Origin: Candidatus Uhrbacteria bacterium RIFOXYA2_FULL_40_9
Lineage (GTDB): Bacteria; Patescibacteriota; Patescibacteriia; UBA9934; GWF2-40-263
Reading direction: 5' to 3'
Length of the DNA stretch: 6,530 nucleotides
NCBI GenBank assembly: GCA_001791615.1
Contig: MGEY01000042.1
Location: 1-6,530 of the forward strand
The notes below the pieces were generated by a model. It was not told the origin of the DNA. It made no database searches and saw only the letters and a list, made by a program, of their open reading frames with translations. Numbering within the stretch: position 1 is the first letter of the stretch; every line of letters begins with the position of its first letter. Shown here in pieces: positions 1 through 5,468 of this stretch. The position numbers and the translations under genes were made by a program.

Positions 1-19
1 AGTATAGAGCCTATTATGA

Positions 20-48
20 TTGACGTTTTTTTAGACGTATGATACTTT
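20..48 (+). promoter_or_regulatory. Putative promoter of the rpsL-rpsG-fusA unit
   Basis: A -35-like TTGACG (20-25) lies 17 bases from a -10-like TACTTT (43-48). The -10 is weak (3 of 6 matches to TATAAT), but TG at 40-41 gives it an extended -10 form (TGnTACTTT). Transcription would start near position 55 and leave a leader of roughly 20 bases before the rpsL ATG. An alternative -10, TATGAT at 38-43, has no good -35 at the right distance. Sequence before the window could hold a stronger promoter or an upstream gene of the same operon. Confidence 0.45.
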
Positions 49-76
49 ATCGGCACTTTTTAGTATTCAATTGATT

Positions 77-499
77 ATGCCAACAGTTCAACAATTAGTT
101 CGAAAAGGACGTTCTACAAAGCAAGTCAAGAGCAAATCACCTGCCATGCAGTACACACTTGACTCTTTGCATCGAAAACGCACAGTTTTGAAGAAGGGTA
201 GTCCTTATAAGCGTGGAGTGTGTGTCAAAGTGACAACCATGACACCAACCAAACCTAACTCTGCTATCCGAAAGATCGCGCGTGTCCGTTTAAGTAACGG
301 AACAGAAGTCACTGCCTATATTCCTGGTGAGGGACACAACTTGCAAGAGCACTCTATTGTGATGATCCGTGGAGGACGTGTGAAAGATCTTCCTGGTGTT
401 CGTTATCATATTGTTCGAGGAGTTTATGACACTCAAGGAGTTGATGGACGAAAACGTAGTCGATCTTTGTACGGAACAAAACGACCAAAAAATAAATAA
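77..499 (+). CDS. rpsL: 30S ribosomal protein S12 (uS12)
   Basis: S12 sits in the decoding centre of the 30S subunit and monitors codon-anticodon fit. The product is 140 residues and matches S12 end to end. It opens MPTVQQLVRKGR and carries the conserved PNSAIRK (60-66), GEGHNLQEHS (84-93) and GGRVKDLPGVRYH (99-111) segments. The Asp of KDLPG (D104) is the residue that RimO methylthiolates in E. coli. Compared with the 124-residue E. coli protein it has about 15 extra residues near positions 25-41, like the 138-residue Bacillus form. The ATG at 77 is chosen over an in-frame TTG at 71 because MPT is the family N-terminus. There is no Shine-Dalgarno site. Oddity: residue 58 is Thr (TPTKPNSA), where most bacteria have the Lys known as K43 with Met counted. 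K103, equivalent to K88, is intact. It is first in an operon with rpsG and fusA. Confidence 0.98.
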   Translation: MPTVQQLVRKGRSTKQVKSKSPAMQYTLDSLHRKRTVLKKGSPYKRGVCVKVTTMTPTKPNSAIRKIARVRLSNGTEVTAYIPGEGHNLQEHSIVMIRGGRVKDLPGVRYHIVRGVYDTQGVDGRKRSRSLYGTKRPKNK

Positions 500-512
500 T
501 TTTAATTCATTC

Positions 513-557
513 CATTCAACGGAGTACCCCACACGCGGGGAAGAAGCCGTTTGAATG
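513..557 (+). promoter_or_regulatory. rpsL-rpsG intergenic hairpin, candidate S7 translational operator
   Basis: Arms CATTCAACGG (513-522) and CCGTTTGAATG (547-557) pair over 10 bp with one bulged T (550). An apical CCCC/GGGG stem (527-530 with 537-540) closes a six-base loop. Between the two stems is an asymmetric internal loop of AGTA (523-526) against AAGAAG (541-546). This resembles the AGUA/GAA bulged-G (sarcin-ricin type) motif, most exactly if the apical stem is shortened by one pair. The hairpin fills most of the gap between rpsL and rpsG and ends 13 bases before the rpsG ATG. There is no T tract, so it is not a terminator. In E. coli, S7 represses its operon by binding the rpsL-rpsG intercistronic mRNA, so a similar role is a reasonable inference. 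The pairing is seen directly; the function is not. Confidence 0.55.
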
Positions 558-570
558 AATATCTCATTTT

Positions 571-1038
571 ATGCGTGGGAAAAAAGCACCCAAACGTCAG
601 TTATTACCTGACCCAAAGTTTGGCAATGTCAATATTGCCAAATTTATTAATTACATCATGAATGATGGAAAGAAGTCCTTGGCACAACGCATTGTTTACG
701 ATGCTCTTGATATTATGAGCAATGAAACAAAGCAGGATGCCTTGGATCTTTTTGATAGAGCGGTAAAAAATGTTATGCCTTCTTTGGAGGTAAAGAGTAA
801 ACGTGTCGGAGGAGCTAATTATCAAGTTCCTATGCCTGTGCGTGGAGATCGTCGATATACACTTGCTTACCGATGGATTATCGCTGCAGCACGCGCAAAA
901 AAAGGAAAGACAATGGCAAAACGTCTCGCTCACGAGTTTATTGCTGCTGCCAATAGTGAAGGAGAGGCCTTTAAAAAGAAACAAGATGTCCAGCGTATGG
1001 CTGAGGCAAACCGTGCCTTTGCTCATTTTGCTCGGTAA
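571..1038 (+). CDS. rpsG: 30S ribosomal protein S7 (uS7)
   Basis: S7 nucleates assembly of the 30S head by binding the 3' major domain of 16S rRNA, and it contacts mRNA and tRNA at the exit site. The 155-residue product is near the usual 156. It starts with the basic tail MRGKKAPKR, then LLPDPKFGN and the helical core with NDGKKSLAQRIVYDAL (31-46). The exit-site beta hairpin is RVGGANYQVPMPV (78-90), and the protein ends in the typical MAEANRAFAH segment. No residue expected of the family looks missing. The ATG has no Shine-Dalgarno sequence (cattttATG), so initiation may depend on coupling from rpsL, on an AT-rich unstructured site, or on the preceding hairpin. The gap to rpsL is 71 bases and to fusA 20 bases, so co-transcription is likely. 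As in E. coli, S7 may be the regulator of this operon; that is inference. Confidence 0.98.
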   Translation: MRGKKAPKRQLLPDPKFGNVNIAKFINYIMNDGKKSLAQRIVYDALDIMSNETKQDALDLFDRAVKNVMPSLEVKSKRVGGANYQVPMPVRGDRRYTLAYRWIIAAARAKKGKTMAKRLAHEFIAAANSEGEAFKKKQDVQRMAEANRAFAHFAR

Positions 1039-1058
1039 TTGATACTTAGACGAAATTT

Positions 1059-3155
1059 ATGCCACGTGAATATCCATTAGAGAAAGTACGAAACTTTGGG
1101 ATCATTGCTCATATTGATGCAGGAAAAACAACAGTTTCAGAGCGCGTTCTTTTTTATACAGGGAAAAAACATAAAATTGGTGAAGTTCATGAAGGAGAAG
1201 CAACCATGGACTGGATGGAACAAGAGCAAGAGAGAGGAATTACTATCACTTCTGCAGCAACAACCTGTTTTTGGAAAGGATATGACATGAACTTGATCGA
1301 CACTCCAGGACATATTGATTTTACGGTTGAAGTAAAACGTTCTCTTCGTGTGCTTGATGGAGCAGTTGTTGTCTTTGATGGTGTTGCTGGGGTAGAACCT
1401 CAATCTGAAACAAACTGGCGATATGCAGATGATTATAAAGTGCCACGTATTTGTTTTATTAATAAACTTGATAGAACTGGGGCTGATTTTTTCAAAGATC
1501 TTGAATCAATCCATCGTCGTTTAACAAAGAACGCTTTCCCCATCCAACTTCCTATTGGAAAAGAAGATAAATTTTTAGGAGTGATTGATCTTCTTACCAT
1601 GAGAGCCTTTTTTTATCGTGATGATCTTGGTCGAGAGATTGAAGAAACAGAAATTCCAGAGGAATACAAAGCAGATGCACAAAAATGGCGCGATCAGCTG
1701 ATTGAAGCTATTGCAGCAACAGATGAAAATCTCATGAATAAATATTTGGGAGGAGAAGAAATGTCTTTAGCAGAACTTAAAGCAGGACTTCGAAAAGGAG
1801 TACTTTCTGTAGAGATTATTCCTGTTATGTGTGGTTCTGCATTGAAAAACAAAGGAGTACAAATGCTCCTTGATGCAGTTGTTGAATATCTTCCAAGTCC
1901 ACTTGATGTCCCTTCCGTGATTGGTCATGATCCAGAAGAAGAAGAAAAAGAGCTTGTTCGACATGCTTCCGATGAAGACCCATTTTCTGCTTTAGCTTTT
2001 AAGATTGCTGCAGATCCTTATGTGGGAAAATTGGCTTTTTTCCGTGTTTATTCCGGTGTCATGCAATCAGGTTCTTATGTATTGAATGCATCTACAGGAA
2101 AAAAAGAACGTATTGGTCGTATTGTTCGTCTTCATGCCAACAGTCGTGAGGAAATAAGTGAAGTTCGTACAGGGGATATTGCCGCAGCTGTAGGATTAAA
2201 AGAAACATTTACTGGTCATTCTCTTTGTGATTCTGATCATCCAATCATTCTTGAGTCAATTATTTTTCCAGAACCTGTTATTTCCATTGCCATTGAACCT
2301 AAAACAAAAGCAGATCAGGAAAAAATGGCCATTGCTCTTCAAAAACTTGCAGAAGAAGATCCCACGTTCCGTGTTCGTACAGATGAAGAGACTAATCAGG
2401 TCATTATTTCTGGAATGGGAGAATTACACCTTGATGTGATTGTTGATCGAATGCGTAGAGAATTCAATGTTGAAGCCAATGTTGGGCAACCACAAGTGTC
2501 TTATCGTGAAACGATTAAAGGGAACTCAGAGGGGGAAGGAAAGTATATTCGACAGACAGGTGGTCGTGGTCAATATGGTCATTGTCTTGTTCGTATTGAG
2601 AAGCTCAAACCAGGAGAAGGTATTATTTTTGAACAGCAAGTGAAAGGTGGTTCTATTCCTCGAGAGTACTTTAATCCTATTGAAAAAGGTGTTAGGGAAG
2701 CAGCTGATCGTGGAGTTCTTGCTGGGTATCCAATTCTGGATATAAAAATTACTTTGTATGATGGTTCTTATCATGAAGTAGACTCCTCTGAAGCAGCTTT
2801 TAAGATCGCAGGATCTATGGCATTTCAAGACGCAGCAAAGAAAGCAGGGCTTGTTCTTCTTGAACCAATGATGAAAGTAGAAGTTGTGACTCCTGAAGAT
2901 TTTATGGGAACAGTTGTCGGAGATGTCAATGCAAAACGAGGACAAATCCAAGAAATGGCTGATCGCACTAGTTCTAAATTTATCACGGCCTTTGTTCCCC
3001 TTGCAGAAATGTTCGGTTACGCAACACAATTGCGTTCAATGACACAAGGACGAGCAAGTTATTCAATGCAATTCGATCATTATGAGGCAGTTCCTTCAAA
3101 CGTAGCTAAAGAAGTCATTGAGCTACGTGGGGGGGGTTCCATTCGACAAGGATAA
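1059..3155 (+). CDS. fusA: Translation elongation factor G (EF-G)
   Basis: EF-G is the cytoplasmic GTPase that drives mRNA-tRNA translocation and, with RRF, ribosome recycling. The 698-residue length fits canonical EF-G1. G-domain motifs are all present: P-loop AHIDAGKT (17-24), switch I RGITIT (59-64), DTPGH (81-85), NKLD (135-138) and GSA (259-261). Domain III carries SGMGELHLDV. Domain IV has GGRGQYGH and the GGSIPREYFNP loop, and domain V has EPMMKVEVVTPEDFMG. The ATG at 1059 follows rpsG by 20 bases and has the context aaatttATG with no Shine-Dalgarno site. A strong terminator begins nine bases after the stop, so the rpsL-rpsG-fusA unit ends here. Oddity: the last residues, ELRGGGSIRQG, are encoded partly by a run of eight G (3129-3136), and this glycine-rich tail differs from the Lys/Arg-rich end common in EF-G. 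No truncation is seen. Confidence 0.98.
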   Translation: MPREYPLEKVRNFGIIAHIDAGKTTVSERVLFYTGKKHKIGEVHEGEATMDWMEQEQERGITITSAATTCFWKGYDMNLIDTPGHIDFTVEVKRSLRVLDGAVVVFDGVAGVEPQSETNWRYADDYKVPRICFINKLDRTGADFFKDLESIHRRLTKNAFPIQLPIGKEDKFLGVIDLLTMRAFFYRDDLGREIEETEIPEEYKADAQKWRDQLIEAIAATDENLMNKYLGGEEMSLAELKAGLRKGVLSVEIIPVMCGSALKNKGVQMLLDAVVEYLPSPLDVPSVIGHDPEEEEKELVRHASDEDPFSALAFKIAADPYVGKLAFFRVYSGVMQSGSYVLNASTGKKERIGRIVRLHANSREEISEVRTGDIAAAVGLKETFTGHSLCDSDHPIILESIIFPEPVISIAIEPKTKADQEKMAIALQKLAEEDPTFRVRTDEETNQVIISGMGELHLDVIVDRMRREFNVEANVGQPQVSYRETIKGNSEGEGKYIRQTGGRGQYGHCLVRIEKLKPGEGIIFEQQVKGGSIPREYFNPIEKGVREAADRGVLAGYPILDIKITLYDGSYHEVDSSEAAFKIAGSMAFQDAAKKAGLVLLEPMMKVEVVTPEDFMGTVVGDVNAKRGQIQEMADRTSSKFITAFVPLAEMFGYATQLRSMTQGRASYSMQFDHYEAVPSNVAKEVIELRGGGSIRQG

Positions 3156-3163
3156 AGAGTTTA

Positions 3164-3190
3164 AAAAACCGAGAATTTTTCTCGGTTTTT
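3164..3190 (+). terminator. Intrinsic terminator after fusA
   Basis: CCGAGAA (3169-3175) pairs perfectly with TTCTCGG (3179-3185) around a TTT loop. Flanking A and T runs (3164-3168 and 3186-3190) add five A-T pairs and supply the U tract. The stem begins nine bases after the fusA stop. Because A and T runs flank both sides, it could also stop transcription on the minus strand, but no minus-strand gene is visible. Confidence 0.93.
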
Positions 3191-3563
3191 GGTTAATCAA
3201 TATTTTGAATCATAGTCATAAGTTAACACGACTTCTTAGTTGTTTCTTGATTCTATCCCTGAGTCATGTGTTAGACAGCAAGAATAGGTTTCTTTCGAAA
3301 GGAGAAACCTTTATAGCAGTAGAATAATTATTGTATTCGTTCGTTCGAACATCCTCATACATTGTTAGAGGTCTTTGGTATAGATGAATTTGTCATAAGA
3401 ATTATAAGAAATGAGAAAAGTATTTACTAAAAGGTTGTATTTATTAGAATTACCAAATAATAATTGTGTTCACTTACAATCTAAGAATGAGATCCATTGG
3501 CTCGTTAAAGTAGAATTATTGAGAAAAGGCTCGAAATAGTGCAAAATCAGTGGATAGCTTTGC
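3191..3563. other. Gene-free stretch between fusA terminator and orf162 promoter
   Basis: About 370 AT-rich bases hold no convincing ORF on either strand and no tRNA-like fold. The clearest structure is the hairpin at 3286-3310. A palindrome GTTCGAAC lies near 3340-3350, next to a TTCG tandem (TTCGTTCGTTCG). A weaker promoter-like pair, TTGAGA (3519-3524) and CAAAAT (3542-3547) at 17 bases, lies just upstream of the consensus orf162 promoter and might be a second start. The stretch may contain an unrecognised small RNA, but the sequence alone does not show one. Confidence 0.5.
3286..3310 (+). other. Perfect 8-bp hairpin in the fusA-orf162 gap
   Basis: AGGTTTCT (3286-3293) pairs with AGAAACCT (3303-3310). 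The nine-base loop together with its flank contains the palindrome CTTTCGAAAG (3292-3301), so an alternative short pairing or a DNA-binding site is possible. Only TTT follows on the + strand, so it is a poor terminator. No neighbouring gene depends on it obviously. Confidence 0.4.
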
Positions 3564-3591
3564 TTGACATGGTAAGAGTTTTCGATACAAT
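3564..3591 (+). promoter_or_regulatory. Consensus sigma70-type promoter for orf162
   Basis: A perfect -35 TTGACA (3564-3569) lies 16 bases from a -10 TACAAT (3586-3591, 5 of 6 matches). The expected start of transcription, 7-10 bases after the -10, falls between G3598 and A3601. A3601 is the first base of the orf162 ATG. The mRNA should therefore have a leader of zero to about three bases. Confidence 0.75.
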
Positions 3592-3600
3592 AGTTGCGCT

Positions 3601-4089
3601 ATGACAAACCAATTTCAAAGGATTTTTGATCTTATTCGTAGGACAGGTGATCGTATGGTTGTAATGGATCCAAAAGGCGATCAGACATTTGTGATCATGG
3701 ATATTGATCAATATGAAATGCTTTTAGATCTCACAAGCCATACAGAAGAAGAAAATTTTGATTCCAATTCCAACGATTTTTTTCTCAATGAAGATGAAAT
3801 CGAGATGGAAGATAACCATTGCCAAGAGTGTCAAAATATTTGGGAAGCAATGCCTTCTGCAGAAGAAAAAGAAGCTGAAACATGGGATTTATCAAAAACA
3901 GGAGAAGAAGAAATGAGGGAATTTGAAATAGCTTATCAACAGTTTCTTCGAGAGAAGAGTGAAAAAATAAGCAAAAAAATAGACAAAGAGGAGGTAATTT
4001 CTGTGGATCGTAAAAATACTTGGGAAACAACAGAAAAAAGCGATAGGGATTTTGGAGAAGAACAGTTTTATCTAGAACCTATTGAATAA
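3601..4089 (+). CDS. Acidic protein of unknown function (orf162)
   Basis: I do not recognise this 162-residue protein. Residues 1-44 look folded: a short helix (FQRIFDLIRRTG), then two beta-like segments (RMVVMDP, TFVIMDI), then DQYEMLLDL. That strand-strand-'xYExLL' pattern recalls the second half of Phd/YefM antitoxin domains, but the usual N-terminal part is absent and no toxin gene is adjacent, so this is only a hint. Residues 49-72 are very acidic and probably disordered. HCQEC (73-77) gives one CxxC pair. Residues 102-131 look helical and charged, possibly a coiled coil. Of 162 residues 45 are Asp or Glu and 18 are Lys or Arg. There is no signal peptide or membrane segment, so it is probably cytoplasmic. 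It lies between fusA and tuf on the same strand, with its own promoter, and codon use looks like its neighbours. The promoter, long open frame and matching composition make it a real gene. Confidence 0.8.
   Translation: MTNQFQRIFDLIRRTGDRMVVMDPKGDQTFVIMDIDQYEMLLDLTSHTEEENFDSNSNDFFLNEDEIEMEDNHCQECQNIWEAMPSAEEKEAETWDLSKTGEEEMREFEIAYQQFLREKSEKISKKIDKEEVISVDRKNTWETTEKSDRDFGEEQFYLEPIE
3989..4005 (+). promoter_or_regulatory. Shine-Dalgarno-like site before an in-frame GTG inside orf162
   Basis: AGGAGGT (3989-3995) is a full-length anti-Shine-Dalgarno complement, seven bases before GTG (4003-4005, codon 135). Internal initiation would make the last 28 residues as a separate peptide. The site is spelled by ordinary Lys-Glu-Glu-Val codons, so it may be chance. 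It stands out because no gene start in the window has such a site. Confidence 0.2.
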
Positions 4090-4099
4090 TGAAATTTCA
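4090..4099. promoter_or_regulatory. Palindrome upstream of the tuf promoter
   Basis: TGAAATTTCA is a perfect 10-bp palindrome starting directly after the orf162 stop and ending 21 bases before the tuf -35. A direct repeat GCCTTG (4104-4109 and 4118-4123, 14 bases apart) overlaps the -35. Either could bind a regulator, but both are short enough to be chance. Confidence 0.2.
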
Positions 4100-4120
4100 G
4101 GTTGCCTTGAGGAAAGGGCC

Positions 4121-4149
4121 TTGCATATTTTTTAAGGTTTTGCTATACT
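4121..4149 (+). promoter_or_regulatory. tuf promoter
   Basis: TTGCAT (4121-4126) and TATACT (4144-4149) are separated by 17 bases and match sigma70-type consensus at 4 of 6 and 5 of 6 positions. Transcription would start about 4156-4158 and give a leader of roughly 65 bases. It allows high EF-Tu expression independent of the rpsL unit, which the terminator after fusA closes. Confidence 0.8.
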
Positions 4150-4189
4150 TCGCGACATCTTGCGAAAAGCTAACATTTATCTAATTTTA

Positions 4190-4205
4190 GAGCAAACTAT
4201 TGCTC
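4190..4205 (+). promoter_or_regulatory. Hairpin in the tuf 5' leader
   Basis: GAGCAA (4190-4195) pairs with TTGCTC (4200-4205) across an ACTA loop, ending 15 bases before the tuf ATG. A second, weaker stem, TTCGC (4149-4153) with GCGAA (4162-4166), lies at the start of the leader. The A/T-rich bases between the hairpin and ATG stay unpaired. This may protect the mRNA or present an open ribosome-landing site; function is inferred. Confidence 0.4.
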
Positions 4206-4220
4206 AGTTGTAAAAAATTT

Positions 4221-5414
4221 ATGGCAGATGTTTTTCAACGTGTTAAGCCGCACGTTAACGTTGGAACCATTGGACACGTTGACCATGGGAAAACCACGTT
4301 AACAGCTGCAATACTTGCAGTATTAAATACAAAGGGAATGACCGCCCAGAAAAAGGGCGTGAATGATCTTGATAAAGCCCCTGAATCTAAAGCACGTGGA
4401 ATTACGATTGCGACTGCTCATTGTGAGTATGAATCTAACAATCGTCATTATGCTCACGTCGATTGTCCAGGTCACGCAGATTATATTAAGAACATGATCA
4501 CTGGTGCAGCCCAGATGGATGGTGCAATCCTTGTTGTGTCTGCTGCAGATGGTCCAATGCCACAAACGCGTGAACATATTCTTCTTGCACGTCAAGTTGG
4601 TGTTCCAGCGATTGTTGTATTTTTAAATAAGACTGACCAAGTTGATGATCCTGAATTGATTGATCTTGTTGAAGAAGAAATTCGTGATCTTTTGAAGAAA
4701 TATGAATACCCAGGAGATGAAACTCCTATTATTCGTGGATCAGCATTGAAAGCATTAGAAAATCCAACAGATGAAGTGGCAACAAAGCCAATCATGGAGC
4801 TGATTAGTGCACTTGATACTTTTATTCCTGAACCTGTTCGTGAAACAGATAAACCTTTCTTGATGCCGATTGAAGATGTTTTCTCAATCGAAGGACGTGG
4901 AACAGTGGTGACTGGTCGTATTGAGCGTGGGATCGTCAAAATTAATGGAGATGTTTCTATCGTGGGAATTAATGAAGAGCCAACAAAGACGGTTGTGACG
5001 GGTATTGAAATGTTCAACAAGAGTTTAGATGAAGGACGAGCTGGTGATAACGCTGGAATTCTTCTTAGAGGAGTTAAGAAAGAAGATGTGATGCGTGGAA
5101 TGGTTCTTGCAGCCCCAGGATCTATAACTCCACATACAGATGTTGAAGCGAAAGTTTATTCTTTAACAAAAGAGGAAGGTGGACGTCATAAGCCATTTTT
5201 TAAAGGATATAAACCACAGTTTTATATTCGAACCACAGATGTCACTGGTGAAGTAGAACTTCCAGAAGGCACAGAAATGGTTATGCCAGGAGATACAGTA
5301 AATCTAACAATTCGTTTAATCCACCCAGTCGCATTGGAAGACAACATGTCTTTTGCTATTCGTGAAGGTGGACGCACAGTTGGAGCTGGAATTGTAACTA
5401 AAATTCTTAAATAA
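4221..5414 (+). CDS. tuf: Translation elongation factor Tu (EF-Tu)
   Basis: EF-Tu brings aminoacyl-tRNA to the ribosomal A site as a GTP complex. The 397-residue product has all three domains in order. Domain 1 carries GHVDHGKT (18-25), switch I RGITI (59-63) with Thr62, DCPGH (81-85) with catalytic His85, NKTD (136-139) and GSAL (173-176). Domain 2 contains GRGTVVTGRIERG, and domain 3 contains GGRHKPFFKGYKPQFY and ends EGGRTVGAGIVTKIL. The ATG at 4221 gives the family start MADVFQRVKPHVNVGTIGH. An upstream in-frame TTG at 4200 lies inside the leader hairpin and is rejected. There is no Shine-Dalgarno site (aaatttATG, the same nine bases as at fusA). Mild oddities are NKTD where Cys, Val or Met is usual at residue 138, and Ala64-Thr where Asn-Thr is common. 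It has its own promoter, and a GC-rich hairpin follows the stop. Confidence 0.98.
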   Translation: MADVFQRVKPHVNVGTIGHVDHGKTTLTAAILAVLNTKGMTAQKKGVNDLDKAPESKARGITIATAHCEYESNNRHYAHVDCPGHADYIKNMITGAAQMDGAILVVSAADGPMPQTREHILLARQVGVPAIVVFLNKTDQVDDPELIDLVEEEIRDLLKKYEYPGDETPIIRGSALKALENPTDEVATKPIMELISALDTFIPEPVRETDKPFLMPIEDVFSIEGRGTVVTGRIERGIVKINGDVSIVGINEEPTKTVVTGIEMFNKSLDEGRAGDNAGILLRGVKKEDVMRGMVLAAPGSITPHTDVEAKVYSLTKEEGGRHKPFFKGYKPQFYIRTTDVTGEVELPEGTEMVMPGDTVNLTIRLIHPVALEDNMSFAIREGGRTVGAGIVTKILK

Positions 5415-5418
5415 ACCT

Positions 5419-5446
5419 GTAGGGGGTGGCATTTGTCACCCCCTAC
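5419..5446 (+). terminator. GC-rich hairpin after tuf, weak terminator or processing element
   Basis: GTAGGGGGTG (5419-5428) pairs perfectly with CACCCCCTAC (5437-5446) around an eight-base loop, five bases after the tuf stop. The following bases (TTGCGTTCTTTC) are only moderately T-rich, so termination would be partial. It could let some transcripts run into rpsJ while protecting the tuf mRNA 3' end. No good separate promoter for rpsJ is visible, which favours partial read-through. Confidence 0.65.
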
Positions 5447-5468
5447 TTGCGTTCTTTCATAGAAAAGT

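Noticed and set aside
71..76. Start of rpsL at TTG 71
   Set aside because: It would add only Met-Ile before MPTVQQLVRKGR; the ATG at 77 matches the S12 N-terminus.
3118..3327. + strand frame overlapping the end of fusA
   Set aside because: It is the frame entered if the G run slips; it crosses the terminator and has no features of its own.
3330..3360. tRNA T-loop-like GTTCGAAC
   Set aside because: No acceptor, D or anticodon stems can be folded around it.
4200..4220. Start of tuf at TTG 4200
   Set aside because: It adds MLSCKKF, unlike EF-Tu, and falls in the leader hairpin; ATG 4221 gives the family start.
5433..5461. Promoter for rpsJ (TTGTCA-17-TTCATA)
   Set aside because: The -10 is poor and the -35 lies inside the tuf 3' hairpin; not supported well enough to list.
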